This document shows positions 10,975 through 22,875 of a stretch of DNA of 64,000 bases, one piece after another; position 1 is the first letter of the stretch, and each line of letters begins with the position of its first letter. A program made the position numbers and the translations under genes. The DNA is from Torymus aiolomorphi (lineage: Eukaryota > Arthropoda > Insecta > Hymenoptera > Torymidae), in NCBI GenBank assembly GCA_036365515.1, contig CM070877.1, positions 119,418,321 to 119,482,320 on the forward strand. The letters are read 5' to 3'. The notes under the pieces are model-generated. The model made no database searches. It saw only the letters and a program-made list of their open reading frames with translations, and had not been told where the DNA came from.

Positions 10975-11498
10975 CGCTCTTACCCACATAAGACTTTTGA
11001 GTACAACAATTTTCGAACTGATATATTTGCTACCTTCGGTTACGAGAGAACTTCAATGATAATTTGATGGCAATAAATAACTATGATAATACCCACAATA
11101 GCTTGTAATTCATTTGCATAATATAAAAATAAAATAATTGAATCGAGTTTTTCGATGCTTTATTTACTTAAAAGCAAGGCAAATTAATTGCGGGACAAAC
11201 ATAACCTCACCCAGACACATGTGCGTCTTGACGTGCGCAGAAAGTACTAACTGGTGTGGCAATTTTTACTATGTTGGGTAGCAAAATTTCTTATGATCAG
11301 ATGGAATATGTACTAGAATGAAAATTTACTACGTAATATAATAATTTTTATAATTAACTGTTAGAAAAATTATTCTGAAATATATTAATTATTTCTATTA
11401 TTATAATAAAAATTCGCCAGAATGCAACACGTTGATATATAGTATAGTAATTTTTTATATACTTATAATAAATTTTGCTAACTACTTTTCTCAGTGTA
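10975..11498. mobile_element. Dispersed AT-rich repeat, copy 2
   Basis: Aligns by eye with 2115-2820 in the same orientation: CTTACCCA near the start, CATAATATAAAAATAAAATA, AACATAACCTCA, GCGCAGAAAGTACTAA, and the closing TTTTCTCAGTG. It lacks the tRNA-like module of copy 1 and has a shorter middle. Confidence 0.6.
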
Positions 11499-11557
11499 GT
11501 ACCAAGAAATTGAGAATTTCGGTTTTGCCTCAGTATCCGGTTTTGCCCCAGTCTCCC

Positions 11558-11935
11558 CTATATAGCATTTTCAAATATCTTAACGTTATTATAACTTTTC
11601 TTTGGAACTGCTTGATGGATTTTCATGGGATAGCGCTTAAATTCTTTGTATTTCGTGCAGGTATAGTCCAAAGAGTTGTAAATATAAAAATTATTCTAGT
11701 AAATAATTTTTAAATTTGAAAAACCACATAAAACTGCTTAATTTTAAGATATTTAAAAAAAATTTTTTTCATATGTGGCAACTCAAAATTACTTACTCAA
11801 ATAAATTTTATATTTACAACTCTTTGGATCATAACTGCACAAAATGGAAAGAATTTAATCTCTGCCCCATAAAAATCCATGGAGCAGTTCCAAAGAAAAG
11901 TTACAACAAAGTTAAAATATTGAAAATCCTGTATC
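11558..11935. mobile_element. Palindromic MITE-like element
   Basis: The left arm 11558-11700 and the right arm about 11800-11935 are inverted copies about 80 percent alike by eye. Anchors are AACTTTTCTTTGGAACTGCT and CCAAAGAGTTGTAAATATAA, each present in both arms. The loop is about 100 bp and AT-rich. The open frames across the arms are products of the repeat. Confidence 0.7.
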
Positions 11936-13056
11936 TTTTTCATAAAATCTGCACGCAGAGCACGGCAATTGACTTGCATTGTCTTGATACACGCAGCAAA
12001 ATTCGTGGATATACTAGTTTAAAACTTCCCTTCTTAAAGAAGTGATGACCGGAAGAAGTGAAGCCTCTATAGATTTGATCTGTGATTGGCTTTTGGATAA
12101 AAGGCGCCAGAATTTAAAATTAAATATGCATTTTCATTCGATAATTGGGTATTATTTATTGGAATATTTATTGGAATGAAAATGATTAAAATGAAAAGTA
12201 TTAAATAAATAATAATCAAATTAATGTTGGTTGCAGCTTAAAAAAAATAAATAATATGTTTTAATTATTTGTTAAAGTGATTGCCAGAAGTAGAAAAGTA
12301 TTTCAAAACACAATACGATTAGTTATTGAATTGCACGGTAAAATTCAAAACAATAAGCAATTTTAAAAGAATTAATTATGTTAATATTAGAATAAATTAT
12401 GTCAATATTATGTTCAGATTGTATTCTTTATTTAATACTTCATGAAAAAAAATATTCGAATAAGCTTATAGTTTCTAGCCTCAAAATTTTTTATAAGAGT
12501 AAATGTACTACAAGTATTATATCAATTATTAAAGATGCATCAAAATTAAAAGAAAAAGATTTCCGGCTTATAAAGAATAAATTATTCTTTGCATGTTTAA
12601 AAAAAAAAAAGCACATAGAACGCGCGCGCAGCGCGCATGGATTTGGCTAGTTATTAAAAAAATGACAAGGTATCAGTAGTAATACATTCAAGCTATTAAT
12701 ATAAATTTTTATTAAATAATTTAAAAATATTAAAATTTTACAATAACAAAAATGTGTAAGGCTGAAAACTAAATATCGAAATCGTAAAAGTAAAAATGAA
12801 CTAAACGACTAGCGCAACAGCTTTGAGGGTTAGAATACCAGCTGACTGAAGCTCGGCACTGGCGCTCCGATTTGCGTGTGCTCTGTTTGCCCCGCCAATG
12901 GTGGGCACTTAGTTTTTTTTTCATTTTAAAATATCTTTCATGTTTTTAACATTCTATAAAAAATAAGAAACATAAATCGAAAGGAAAAAATCTAAGCTTT
13001 TGAATAGTGTCACTCTCAAAACATGAAAACCTCATTTTCCTGTTTAATTTCGAGCA
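11936..13056. other. AT-rich stretch, no gene
   Basis: Open frames such as 12399-12650 are lysine- and isoleucine-rich translations of AT-rich DNA, with no domain and no splice context. A short GC-richer patch occurs near 12810-12910. Nothing else was recognised. Confidence 0.5.
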
Positions 13057-13587
13057 CACTGAAAAAAATTTTAGGCTGTAGAAACCATAGTTTCGATTTG
13101 CTATACTAACACTATTTATAGTGTTCATTTACCCTTACAGACGGCTGAAGCAGCTATTCATTTGTATAATGTAACGACACTATTGGTCAGGTGCGGGAAA
13201 TGTACTTGTACAGCTCTGACAGCGGTACGATTTAGTTTTGCCGCCGGTATTTGTTTGTTGACAACGTTATAACGCGAAGCCGATGTTTATGTTATAACCT
13301 AAAAAACCGCATGTTTGCAATCCGCTTTTGCGTATTTCATCTGTAATCAGTGTACTTATCAATCGAGATTATTTTAATGAAAAATATGTATGTATGGCGA
13401 ATCATAACCTATTTAATGCTCCGACAAAAAACTATACATTAATGCTTTCAGTGTATCTTGTACAGCTCTCACAACTGTACGAATAATTTTACTGTATCTA
13501 TAAAATTCAGCAGAAAGAAAATCAGCCGAACAGTACTGTTGTCAGAGCCGTACTTTCAGTTCTTACAACGTGAAATTTTTTTCAGTG
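13057..13587. mobile_element. MITE-like element with 15-bp terminal repeats and subterminal repeats
   Basis: The ends are CACTGAAAAAAATTT (13057) and its exact complement ending at 13587. Inside, CTTGTACAGCTCT with a nearby TACGA recurs in direct orientation near 13205 and 13459, and the inverted form GTCAGAGCCGTAC lies near 13540. Such subterminal repeats commonly act as transposase binding sites in cut-and-paste DNA transposons. There is no coding capacity and no clear target-site duplication. Confidence 0.65.
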
Positions 13588-14396
13588 CAGAGAAATATAG
13601 CACGATATTTTTTTCTCCAAAATTTCATCTGTTAAGAATTAATCAGTATGCTATGTTTCTCTTCGTTTTTTTTACTATAAAAATATTTCAGGTACTTTTT
13701 TTACTTATTACATACGTTTCGGCTTATAACGACCATTTTAAATAGGAAAAGATCAGATGCCTAACTAACCACCTGGCCCACCGTGCCCCGCTCTCCCCTA
13801 TCTATACAAGTTTGTCACCTTCTGTTGAAACTTCGTTATTGAAATATAAATTATTTGTCTATAGAAACGTATACAAAAAAGAGGTTATCTCTCTGTCTAA
13901 AAGCTGGTTAAACATTAATTTTCAATTTTAAATAATTCTCTAAGTTTTTGCTATTGGAAATAAATCGGTACAATTTGTTGATTTATTCGAAATAATTAGT
14001 AGTGATTATACGAAAGTAAAATATTTATTTTTTTTTAATATTTCGTTACGCTGGATAACAAACTAAATTATTACCACAAATCTTGTGCGAAGTTGGATAA
14101 TACAAATTTATTCTCCTTGCATCTCTTATCTTGCTATTTTTACGTTTAGGTATGGTAATGATATTTTGAAGGCCAACAATTGTTGCAACATAATAAAAAA
14201 TCGATCGAATTCACTTCAAAGTGATTCTTGCATTAAATATTATGATTTTTTACTTTTAAAAAACCTATTTTGTTGGAAAAATATTTAGCCTGACTTCTCA
14301 GCTTCGATAAAGCTTTAGATATATCTATAGATATTTTTAATCAGAATAAATGCATCGTTTAATGAAATTAATTTAATAGTAGAAACACTTTTGAAA
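13588..14396. other. AT-rich stretch, no gene
   Basis: No domain-bearing frame or RNA gene was seen. The sequence TTTCGTTACGCTGGATAACA near 14040 resembles the ends of the next element and may be a fragment of it. Confidence 0.45.
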
Positions 14397-14637
14397 GTAT
14401 GGATCTGAAGTTTGCATCATTGAAGTGCAACGAAATAATTTATTACATCTAATTAAAGTTATTAAACAATGAAAATTTCATCTAAGGCTTTTTGTTATAG
14501 TTATTTTATTCTATAAAACACTAAATATACACACAAAATTAATATTAATTAGTATAATAACGAAGCAAATACGAAGCAAAATAAATTTATTTTTTATTTC
14601 GTTGCGCTCCAACGTTACAAACTTCAGACCCATCAAA
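14397..14637. mobile_element. Short MITE-like element
   Basis: The left end (ATGGATCTGAAGTTTG, then GCAACGAAATAA) and the right end (complement of GATGGGTCTGAAGTTTGTAA, then GCGCAACGAAATAA) form an imperfect inverted repeat of about 45 bp around 150 bp of AT-rich DNA. Confidence 0.6.
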
Positions 14638-17472
14638 ATATTAATATACGAGCGCGAAAAAGCCGACTAAGAAAAATAGAAGTATAAACTTTAGGAGAAA
14701 ATGAAATATACATAAAGACAGAGACGGAGCAGCGTTGTGGGGGCGGAGGTGGGAGGGGGGAGGAGGTCCGGGGGCGTATTGAGAAGAGCCTTCCCGCGAG
14801 ATATATCGATTGTGACGCGTCTGCAAATTTGAGATAAGCCCGATCCGCGCGCGCGTATAGCTCCGGTCGTTGCTGTCGTGCCACCTACTCCCCGCCGTCT
14901 CCGTCGTATCCTCGTTTTCTGTTTCTCTCTCCTTCCCTTCCTCCCTCTTCCTCTCGCCCAACCTCCCTCCCGCGACAGGCAGCCACTCCGTCAGCTCAGC
15001 TGGTCGGACCAGCTCTATCTCCTCGCAGCGTTCTCGAGTAGCTGCGCCCGCGTCTCCTTCCCGCTTGCCGTGGATCGGGGATTCGAGGCCATTTCTAGCC
15101 GCCTCTCGATGATTAAAACGCGCCCTTGCCGGATTACTTTGGGGTTGCTGCGCCTTTTCGCGCTTCGTCTCCTTCTCGGCTCTGTGTCGACGCTTTTTTT
15201 TTTCTTCTTCGCACCTTGTATCGTTGCGAGTTTGTCGTTCGTGGGCGCAGAGATAAAGCTTTACCTTCGTATATGATGGAAATCGAAGTAGGAAATAAAT
15301 TGTATATGATTGACTTTATTTGTAAAACAACTGATTGAGTTTTCTCGATAAGTTAATGATATTTTAAGCAGAGTTCAAATTTAACAGACGTCATCGGTAA
15401 TTATTTCAGAATCCTATTATTCGATCCCATTTAATTTATTGATAATAATATTGAATGAAAATTATTTTTACACTTATCTATATTACAGACAAAAAATACT
15501 AAATAAAAATATATTAATTACGCTTTTTAAGACTCGAGACAAGATCAAGAGTCTCGACAGTCCAGTCTTGATATATCGTTTTGAAATTTTGTTTACAGTC
15601 CCGTCTTAGTCTTGTCTTAAAATTCAAGACAACCCTAATTAAAACAACTGTAATCCATTCCAATACATACAAAATGTTGTATAAATTGAACAATGAACAG
15701 TTATTGACACAGACGCGTCCTGCATCGATGTTGAATATGATTAGTGTCTTCGAAAACTCTCTTCATGTATAGCAATATTTCGACAACTATGACTTTTTTA
15801 AAAAGCCTAAATATGCTTGAGAAGAGCAACGATGTCACAAAGCAAAAATGTATAATAATACCGCATTCGACATAGCTACCTAGGATTAGCGCATCCGGGA
15901 AGCGCTCTGCGTGGGCACCTCGCTCTTTCTCTCCCGGCAAGAGATCCTCCTCACCCGACAACTCGGAATTAATTCACGATGAGCCTATATATGCTGCACG
16001 CGCGCGGGCGAGAGAGAGAGAGAGAGCTGCCCCCGCACGGGTACAGCTTAATTGGGAAGCGCGGACGAGAAGGCTCCTGCCGCGCGTGCGCCAGTGTATA
16101 TAAGGTCCCGAGGTCGCGCCCTGCGCGCAGGTAAAGGACCGCCGTATATATATAGGCTGTCCGCGCGCGCAACGCATACACGCCGTGCACCAAGAGCGTG
16201 GCGAGCACGGGAATTTTAATTGGCGGCAATTTGTCGGGCCCTCTCCTAACTACGGACGATCACGGAAGATAAAGACACCCAGATGCTCTTATAGTTCTTG
16301 GCTCGCACGGACGTTCGCTGTTATCTGGCCGCGTTTTTCGTGATCGGAGGTATATATAGGTGTCCTCGCGATGGAATGGCTCGCTTAAGCATTATTTACG
16401 ACTCGATGCATGAAATGAATTGTTGATGGTTAGCGACGATCAAGGGTTAGGGTTGGTAAATAAGATTATGAATTGTAGGACGATGTACACATTCTTTATA
16501 ATAAAGACGACGGGGATGCAGACTTTTATAGGATAATAAGCGCGTGTTAAAAATAATCCAGAGATATCTTTTTCGGATGACTAATACGGCAAAATACGTT
16601 ATGAAAATTTATACGCAATTATATAACATGAATGTGTTTTATAAATATTTGCGACAAACAAATATCATCCACACTTACTATCTGTATACACGAGTGCAGA
16701 TTCCGCGAGGAAAAAGACATATTTTACAATACATGTCAGTACGATTGAAGCGTATCACGGGTAATATTTTCCTTGACCGCGCGCTCTAATCGTCACAATT
16801 CAACGGAAGATAAATTACTTATCGTTCTCGCGCGCTCGAATAAAAAACCGACGCGCGAACAGAAAGTTGTCGCACGCCGAAGGTATTTCGCTCCATCTCT
16901 CTTAGCATATATATATGACGCGTGCAATAAAGTCGCGCGCGCGCGATAAAACAAAGTATCCTCTGAGCGCTCCGATCTTGCCACCGTCCACGTACGGATA
17001 TATACACTTTCGCGACAAGACGATGAAATTTGTCCGCTTAGTCATATACACACACACCATATACCTTCCTCCCCCCGTCATATCCTTATCCCCGCGAAAT
17101 AATTTCAATAACGATTAACGCAGAATGCTGGGACGAAGTAATTGCGCGCCACTCGCTTATACGCGCGACAAGCCGGCTCATTGTTCGTGCGGCTCGGCGC
17201 GACGTCGCGGCGGCGGTGATCTGTCACGTAATGCGCGCGAATTCCTATTATCCGCGCGGCGCGCACGCGCGATAACTGTGATATGCCGCGGGCCGAGTCT
17301 TTGACTTTCTGTGCGCGCGCGCGACAGCGAGTTCCTTGTGTGCCACGCGCGGTGCGATGGCCTCCGTGTTGTTTGTGTGTGTTGCGCGCACGCGATAAAT
17401 CAGACGTGAGAAGATATATGTCGATTTGAGAGGATCACATATACGTATTCATTACGCTAATATCGTATCATC

Positions 17473-17523
<51 letters not shown>

Positions 17524-18277
17524 AAGAGGGAGTATCCTGTAATCAGGCGTGCGAATTGCTCTTGCGTCCGCCTTGAGCGAAATCCTAGCGAGCCGGAGAG
17601 GTGTGTTATTAGCCGAGTAGCCCGGTAGCCGTGGCTATATGTATATAAGACGCCGCGAGAGCTGGAGGTATATATAGAGACCACCCTTCGAGACTGGTTC
17701 TGCCCCTTTTTTCAAGCGGAAAATTCTCTTATCGATTAAGGCGTGCATTGTGTTTGTTTACTTATCTTTCACCAAACCATCTATATGCGTACTTCTCTTT
17801 TCTTTTGGAATTTCGTTTTAAAGCAAATGCTATAGTTATGATAATTATACATATTGAAAATGAAGTATATTGTTTAATGTGTAAAATTGTGAACCTTTTA
17901 AAGAATGTTCTGCGTAACCAATTTTATAATGCGTCCATGTAACACCAGTATTTTTCGTCTTGGAATATAGTTATCGTCATAAAGTTTTCTGAAAGCAAAT
18001 GATACTACATGCCAAAAAACTTTATTTCATAATTTTCATATTTTAATTTAGTTTAAATTAGCATATATTAACCTGGAGTCGCAGCAGTTTCAAAAGCAGA
18101 GAAAAAATGACAAATGTGTAAAAAACGATGATTGCAACATAAAATGCATTATACTTTTGAGTTAAATGTCTATTATCTAATCGGATGACTACATTCCTCA
18201 AAAATTACATGTATTTACGAATAATGTGTACAACAAACGATTTGAAAATGATAGCTTACGTAATTTCTCAAAATTAC
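14638..18277. other. Start of CpG-rich island domain; no gene recognised
   Basis: Composition changes sharply at about 14640. CpG-rich islands (about 14640-15280, 15880-16400, 16780-17710) alternate with AT-rich spacers. The islands contain CGCGCG runs, pyrimidine-rich tracts, TATATATA motifs (near 16097, 16145, 17640, 17670) and a (GA)n run. Open frames here are arginine-, serine- or proline-rich shadows of biased composition. A TATATAAGG at about 16097 could be a core promoter, but no downstream gene was found. Confidence 0.45.
17476..17518. repeat. (GA)n microsatellite
   Basis: Uninterrupted GA dinucleotide run of about 43 bp within a CpG-rich island. In insects such tracts can bind GAGA-type factors. 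Confidence 0.95.
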
Positions 18278-19762
18278 CCGCGTAAAAAAAGTTGAGATCA
18301 CAAAAAGATCGCTTTAAGATGTGTCTCGATTATGGCCGTTTTTGTTACTTTTTAAGATAACAAATCTCAACGAATAATCAAGATGATTTTAATATTTTTT
18401 TAATCATCGCTACATTCAGCCTTTTAAAGCATTTTTAAGATGGTTTTCAGACATACGAAATTCATTATTTAATATCATTTTAAGATAAATTTGAGATTGA
18501 GATGCTTTGAAATGAATTTGAGACGAATTCGAGATGAGCTTTCGTACTGAATTTAAGATGATTTTTAGATTTTTTAAGATGATGATAAGATTAATTTGAG
18601 ACAAACTTTTATGACAACTTTAAGATGTCTGAAAAATGAATTGATTCTAAAATTAAAAAAAATTTTTTTTAATCACTTCTTTAAATCCGATTAAGGGGTT
18701 TATACCAAAAGCAAGGTAAGCCTTGAAGTTTAGACTCTTGTTAAAGAGTGATTTAAAGGCTGAATCTCTCGAACTTATATACTCTCGGCGTTTCAATGTG
18801 TTTAGGGGTGACCCGATCGATGCACCGCGTAGCGTCTAACGACGGTAACAAGCGATCGGAAGTAACCGAATTCTTGGTTGTCGTTTGCCGCCGCCACGCG
18901 GCGCATCGATCGGGGTACCCCTAAACACATTGAAATGCCGAGAGTATGTAAGTCCGAGAGATTCAGCCTTTAAATCCTATGGGTTTTTACTCCTAGCGAG
19001 GATTTTCCCCATTCTTCACTCCACATAGTAGTCCAGCCATACAACCGTTTTTGCTCTATAACTTCTGATAGTGTGGAAATGCCCTCACAGGGTAACGCAC
19101 AACTTCCTCTTTTTGATTTCCCTCTTTAAGGAGAGGTAACTGGAATCGCCCAGGCTCCTCCTACGTGGATTCATTTCTACGTAAGGGGCTCCTGGACGGT
19201 GATCCGGGCAGGCTGTACCTCACTAGTAGGGGGCGACGGAGGGGGCCCCCACCATCCCTTCTTTCTTTCTTTCTTTCCTTTAAATCACTCTTTAAAAAGA
19301 GTCTAAATTTTAAGGCTTGCCTTGCTTTTGGTATAAGCTCCTTAATTGGGTTTAAAGAATCAATTAAACAAATTTTTCAATAAATTAAAAAATTTTCGAA
19401 TCAATTCATTTATCAGACATCTTAAAGGTGTCATAAAAGTTTGTCTCAAGTTAATCTTATCATCATCTTAAAAAATCTAAAAATCATCTTAAATTCAGTA
19501 CGAAAGCTTGTCTCGAATTCGTCTCAAATTCATTTCAAAAGCATCTCAAATTTATCTTAAAATGATATTAAATAATGAATTTCGTATGTCTGAAAACCAA
19601 CTTAAAAATGCTTTAAAAGGCCGAATGTAGCGATGATTAAAAAAATATTAAAATCATCTTGATTATTCGTTGAGATTTGTCATCTTAAAAAGTAACAAAA
19701 ACGGCCATAATCGAGACATATCTTAAAGCGATGTTTTTGTGATCTCAACTTTTTTTACGCGG
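18278..19762. mobile_element. 1.5-kb inverted-repeat element, ~485-bp arms
   Basis: The ends CCGCGTAAAAAAAGTTGAGA (18278) and its complement (ending 19762) begin two inverted arms (18278-18760 and about 19277-19762) that stay alike over nearly their full length. The arms are AT-rich with many copies of a TTTAAGAT/ATCTTAAA-type motif. The loop contains a second inverted repeat (18757-18972) and about 300 bp of unrelated GC-richer sequence. There is no transposase. A clear target-site duplication was not found. The family is not recognised. Confidence 0.85.
18757..18972. mobile_element. Inner inverted repeat nested in the 18.3-kb element
   Basis: AAAGGCTGAATCTCTCG at 18757 is mirrored by the complement ending at about 18972. 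The arms run about 75 bp through GTTTCAATGTGTTTAGGGGT and GATCGATGC. The centre is GC-rich (CGTCTAACGACGGTAACAAG). It may be an independent MITE inserted into the loop of the larger element. Confidence 0.75.
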
Positions 19763-20563
19763 CTAATGGCGACAAAAGTAATTCAATCGGCAATGTATAA
19801 TCTCGAATACCAATAAAAGCTAAAGCATCAAGCATCAATAATTCAATTATATAAGTACAAAGCCATCTACAGCCACATCCAGCAGCGCGATCAGCTGGAG
19901 CTCTTCTCAGGTCTCGTTACCCGCGAGTCACCGTGGCTATAAGTACTCGAGCAAAACGAGAGCGCGCGAGGAAATCGGCGCGAAGCTCGCTCGAGGTAAG
20001 CCGCGCGCGCGGCCGCGTCGGCGAAAGGAACAGCGCACGAAAGAAGGTGGTGCGAGCAGGTCGGGGCACCAGCCGACGATTGGCCCAAGCGGTACCAGCC
20101 GCAGCCAATCAGCCATCGGCAGACCTCCTCCAGACGCGCGAGGGACAGTGCCTATATACCGATCTCATTCATAGAGCCGAGCACAGTGCGCGCTCGCTTC
20201 TGCTGCGCGTGCAGATCCTTGTCTCTCTGTCTGCGTGCGCATGTACATACACGCGGAGGTATCACTGCACACAAAGAGAGGCCACGCGAGCCCTAATTGC
20301 AGTGGCGCGAATCGGCGATGGTCTTCATAAAGGGACGATCGCGTCTTTTTGCGTCCTGTGTGATATGCCGCGCGGCGCGCTAGCTCACGCATTGTTTGGA
20401 AATACGCGGCAGATCGGACCCGATAGCCCGTGTGCGAGTCCAGTATATGTGTACGCTCCTCCTCCTTCTCCTTCTTATCCCTTTCGTCTCTCTTTTCAAT
20501 CGGCCTCGCTCCTTCCTCTCGTTATAGTCTCTTTTGCGCACTCGCGCTCCTTTTTCCTTTCCG

Positions 20564-20643
<80 letters not shown>

Positions 20644-21516
20644 AAGCTGTTTCCGTGTCTCGCGCCATATACTCGTACGCGGAGAGGAACAAATTGGGGG
20701 AGAAGAGGGAATATACTTTGAGATGCACGCGAATCGCACATTCCAGCAGCGCGCGCTCCTTGCGCATATGCATTCCGCGGAAAGATTCTAGCGACGCGAT
20801 CATCGCGCGAGAATAAGTTTTATGAGCCTCGTGCACTGCGATTTTTACGCTTAATTAAAATAAGTCTGCGTGTGCACTGCGACCATGACTGTGCGAGATC
20901 CACCAGAGATATTGCCCACAGGTCTCTCTCTCTCTCTTTCTCGTATTTGTAATTCAGCCAAGTGCGCGCGCAGCACACACATGCCTTTCACGGAAACAAT
21001 CGCGGTCGATGTTATTATTGCTATTATTTCGATTCGGCGAAATCAATTTTTAAGAGCTTTTTAAGATAATACATGAAAAATATATTATATTCATATACTT
21101 GTAATTAAATCATTTTTTTATAATAATGCATTTCTTCAAGACGTGGTTTATGTATTTTTAAAATAAAAGTCAGAGGATAATGTCTTTTCTGGAAAAAAAA
21201 TGTCATATCTTGATGATGATTTCTTATATGTTAATATGAAATTCCAAATCTTTTACTACTAAAATAATAGAATGGCGAAAGCGAGATGTCAAAATTTTGA
21301 TGATATAATTATGTAATGAACGTTTTCATAAAGATAGCCTGGTATAGGCTTTTATCCAGTTTTCGTGCCAAACCCAATGTTCGTGGTACAAGCAAATTAT
21401 TTATCAAAATACACAATAATTTGTTAACGTAAGAAACGGTTGTATACCAATTTCTATGGAAATCGATTGAAACTTGAGAAAGTTATTCAAAGGACCCCGC
21501 ACACTTCTTATGGAAA
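19763..21516. other. CpG-rich island with (CT)n and AT-rich flank; no gene
   Basis: The island at about 19860-21010 has CGCG runs and a 70-bp CT tract. A long frame, 19933-20721, is arginine-rich, ends in translated CT repeat and has no domain, so it is not called. After 21060 the sequence is AT-rich. Confidence 0.45.
20566..20638. repeat. (CT)n microsatellite
   Basis: Uninterrupted CT run of about 72 bp. It produces the Ser-Leu and Arg-Glu repeat frames seen on both strands. Confidence 0.95.
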
Positions 21517-21700
21517 ATGGTTTTCAGTCGATTTTCTTGAAATTTTGTATAAAGGTTTCTCTATGATGCTAATCAAAAGTCCCCATGGGCGGAATATCCT
21601 TAGACCCATTATTACCGGTTCTGAGTGTTCCACCCATGAGAACTGTTGATGAGATTCTAGAGGAACCGTTAAACAAAATTTCAAGAAAATCGACTGAAAG
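21517..21700. repeat. Palindrome abutting the gag fragment
   Basis: TTTTCAGTCGATTTTCTTGA near 21519 and its inverted copy at about 21675-21700 start two imperfect arms of about 85-90 bp that meet near 21605 (CCCCATGGGCGG / CCACCCATGAG). It directly precedes the gag reading frame. Confidence 0.65.
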
Positions 21701-22875
21701 CCATTCAGCATGTCCAGCATCATTTGTAAACAACGATTACTTTCAAGCAGACTTTCATAATTCCATCCATGACCAATATCATGCCATTTTATTCGAACTC
21801 AGCACTTTGGAGCAGCAATGGCACAATCGACATCAAACTCAAAATGTCAACACCGGTGAAACTCAATCCTTCCAGAGCAGCAAGTTACCTGAAATCAAAC
21901 TACCCACGTTCAACGGTACCTACTCAGAGTGGCCAGCATTTAAGGAGTTATTTACAGGCATGATACTTAACCAGACTGGACTGATTGATGTTGCCAAACT
22001 ACATTACTTGAGAAGCTCATTAAAAGGATCACCACTTACATGGATTGGAGGATTTACGCTCTCCGACGAATATGCCACATGGAATACTCTAGTGGACCAG
22101 TTCGAAAACAAGAGGTCTTTGGTCAACGATCATCTCGATCATCTTAAATGATCTGATAGCAGCTCAGCCCAAGTACCGGCATCGCTCAACACATTAATTT
22201 CGGAAATGTCCAAGATATGGGAGTTTCTCAACTTGCTGGTGCCCAAGGAGGATTTAGGAGACTGTATCTTGGCACACAAGATGTCAAAGCTGCTGGACAG
22301 ATCGACAAAAGAAGCCTGAGGCACCACCAATGAGTTGCCTACGTTTGAGGAGTTCGAAGCTTTTCTGGTGTCTCGGGTGCGGGCACTAGAAATAGCCTCC
22401 AATACACCACCTACTCCTCAAAAACAGACGGTATCACTCTCAAAACCGGTAAAAATTCATCACTCATCGAGTCGTGGTCCAACTCAAAATAAACAGCAAG
22501 ACTCAAAAAAAAATAACACACTCGTCTCGGATCTCTCAGCCCCCATGCACGTATTGTAGTGAGCCCCACTTCATCGTGGCGTGCCCAAGCTTCAAGCATC
22601 TCACTGAACAACAGAGAAGGAAGTTTGTGATGGAAAAGCCGCTTTGCTACAACTGCCTAGTTCTGCACGCTGCCAAGAATTGCAAGTCTCTATTTCGGTG
22701 TAAGACATGCAACGGCAACCATCATACTATTATTCATGTGGCACGAGACGCGGAAGGCAAACCACAAGGCAACTCAGCAAGCGGCTCAACTCAAAAATGG
22801 GACAATGGCGCAATCATCTTATCTCACGGTCAAACTCAACTGACGAACTCATCAACACGATCAACATTATTAACA
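21700..22875 (+). mobile_element. BEL/Pao-type retrotransposon gag fragment, broken
   Basis: The first frame, to 22149, carries the conserved gag core (LPEIKLPTFNGTYSEWPAFK, later LRSSLKGSPLTWIGGF), typical of Pao/BEL gag (DUF1759-type). It stops there. The remaining gag continues after the stop with a second stop near 22318 and a frame change near 22530. Beyond that come the zinc-knuckle region with CTYC...H...C, CYNC...H...C and CKTC...HH motifs (22545-22735). No protease, reverse transcriptase, integrase or LTR follows; the sequence becomes unrelated after about 22875. This is a dead, truncated copy in the genome and encodes no functional product. Confidence 0.85.

Noticed and set aside
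16094..16200. TATATAAGG as an active core promoter
   Set aside because: TATATA tracts occur in many islands and no downstream exon was found, so a promoter call is not supported.
19933..20816. A 262-codon plus-strand frame and overlapping frames
   Set aside because: Arginine/serine-rich, ends in translated (CT)n, no domain, no splice or conservation signal; typical GC-island shadow.
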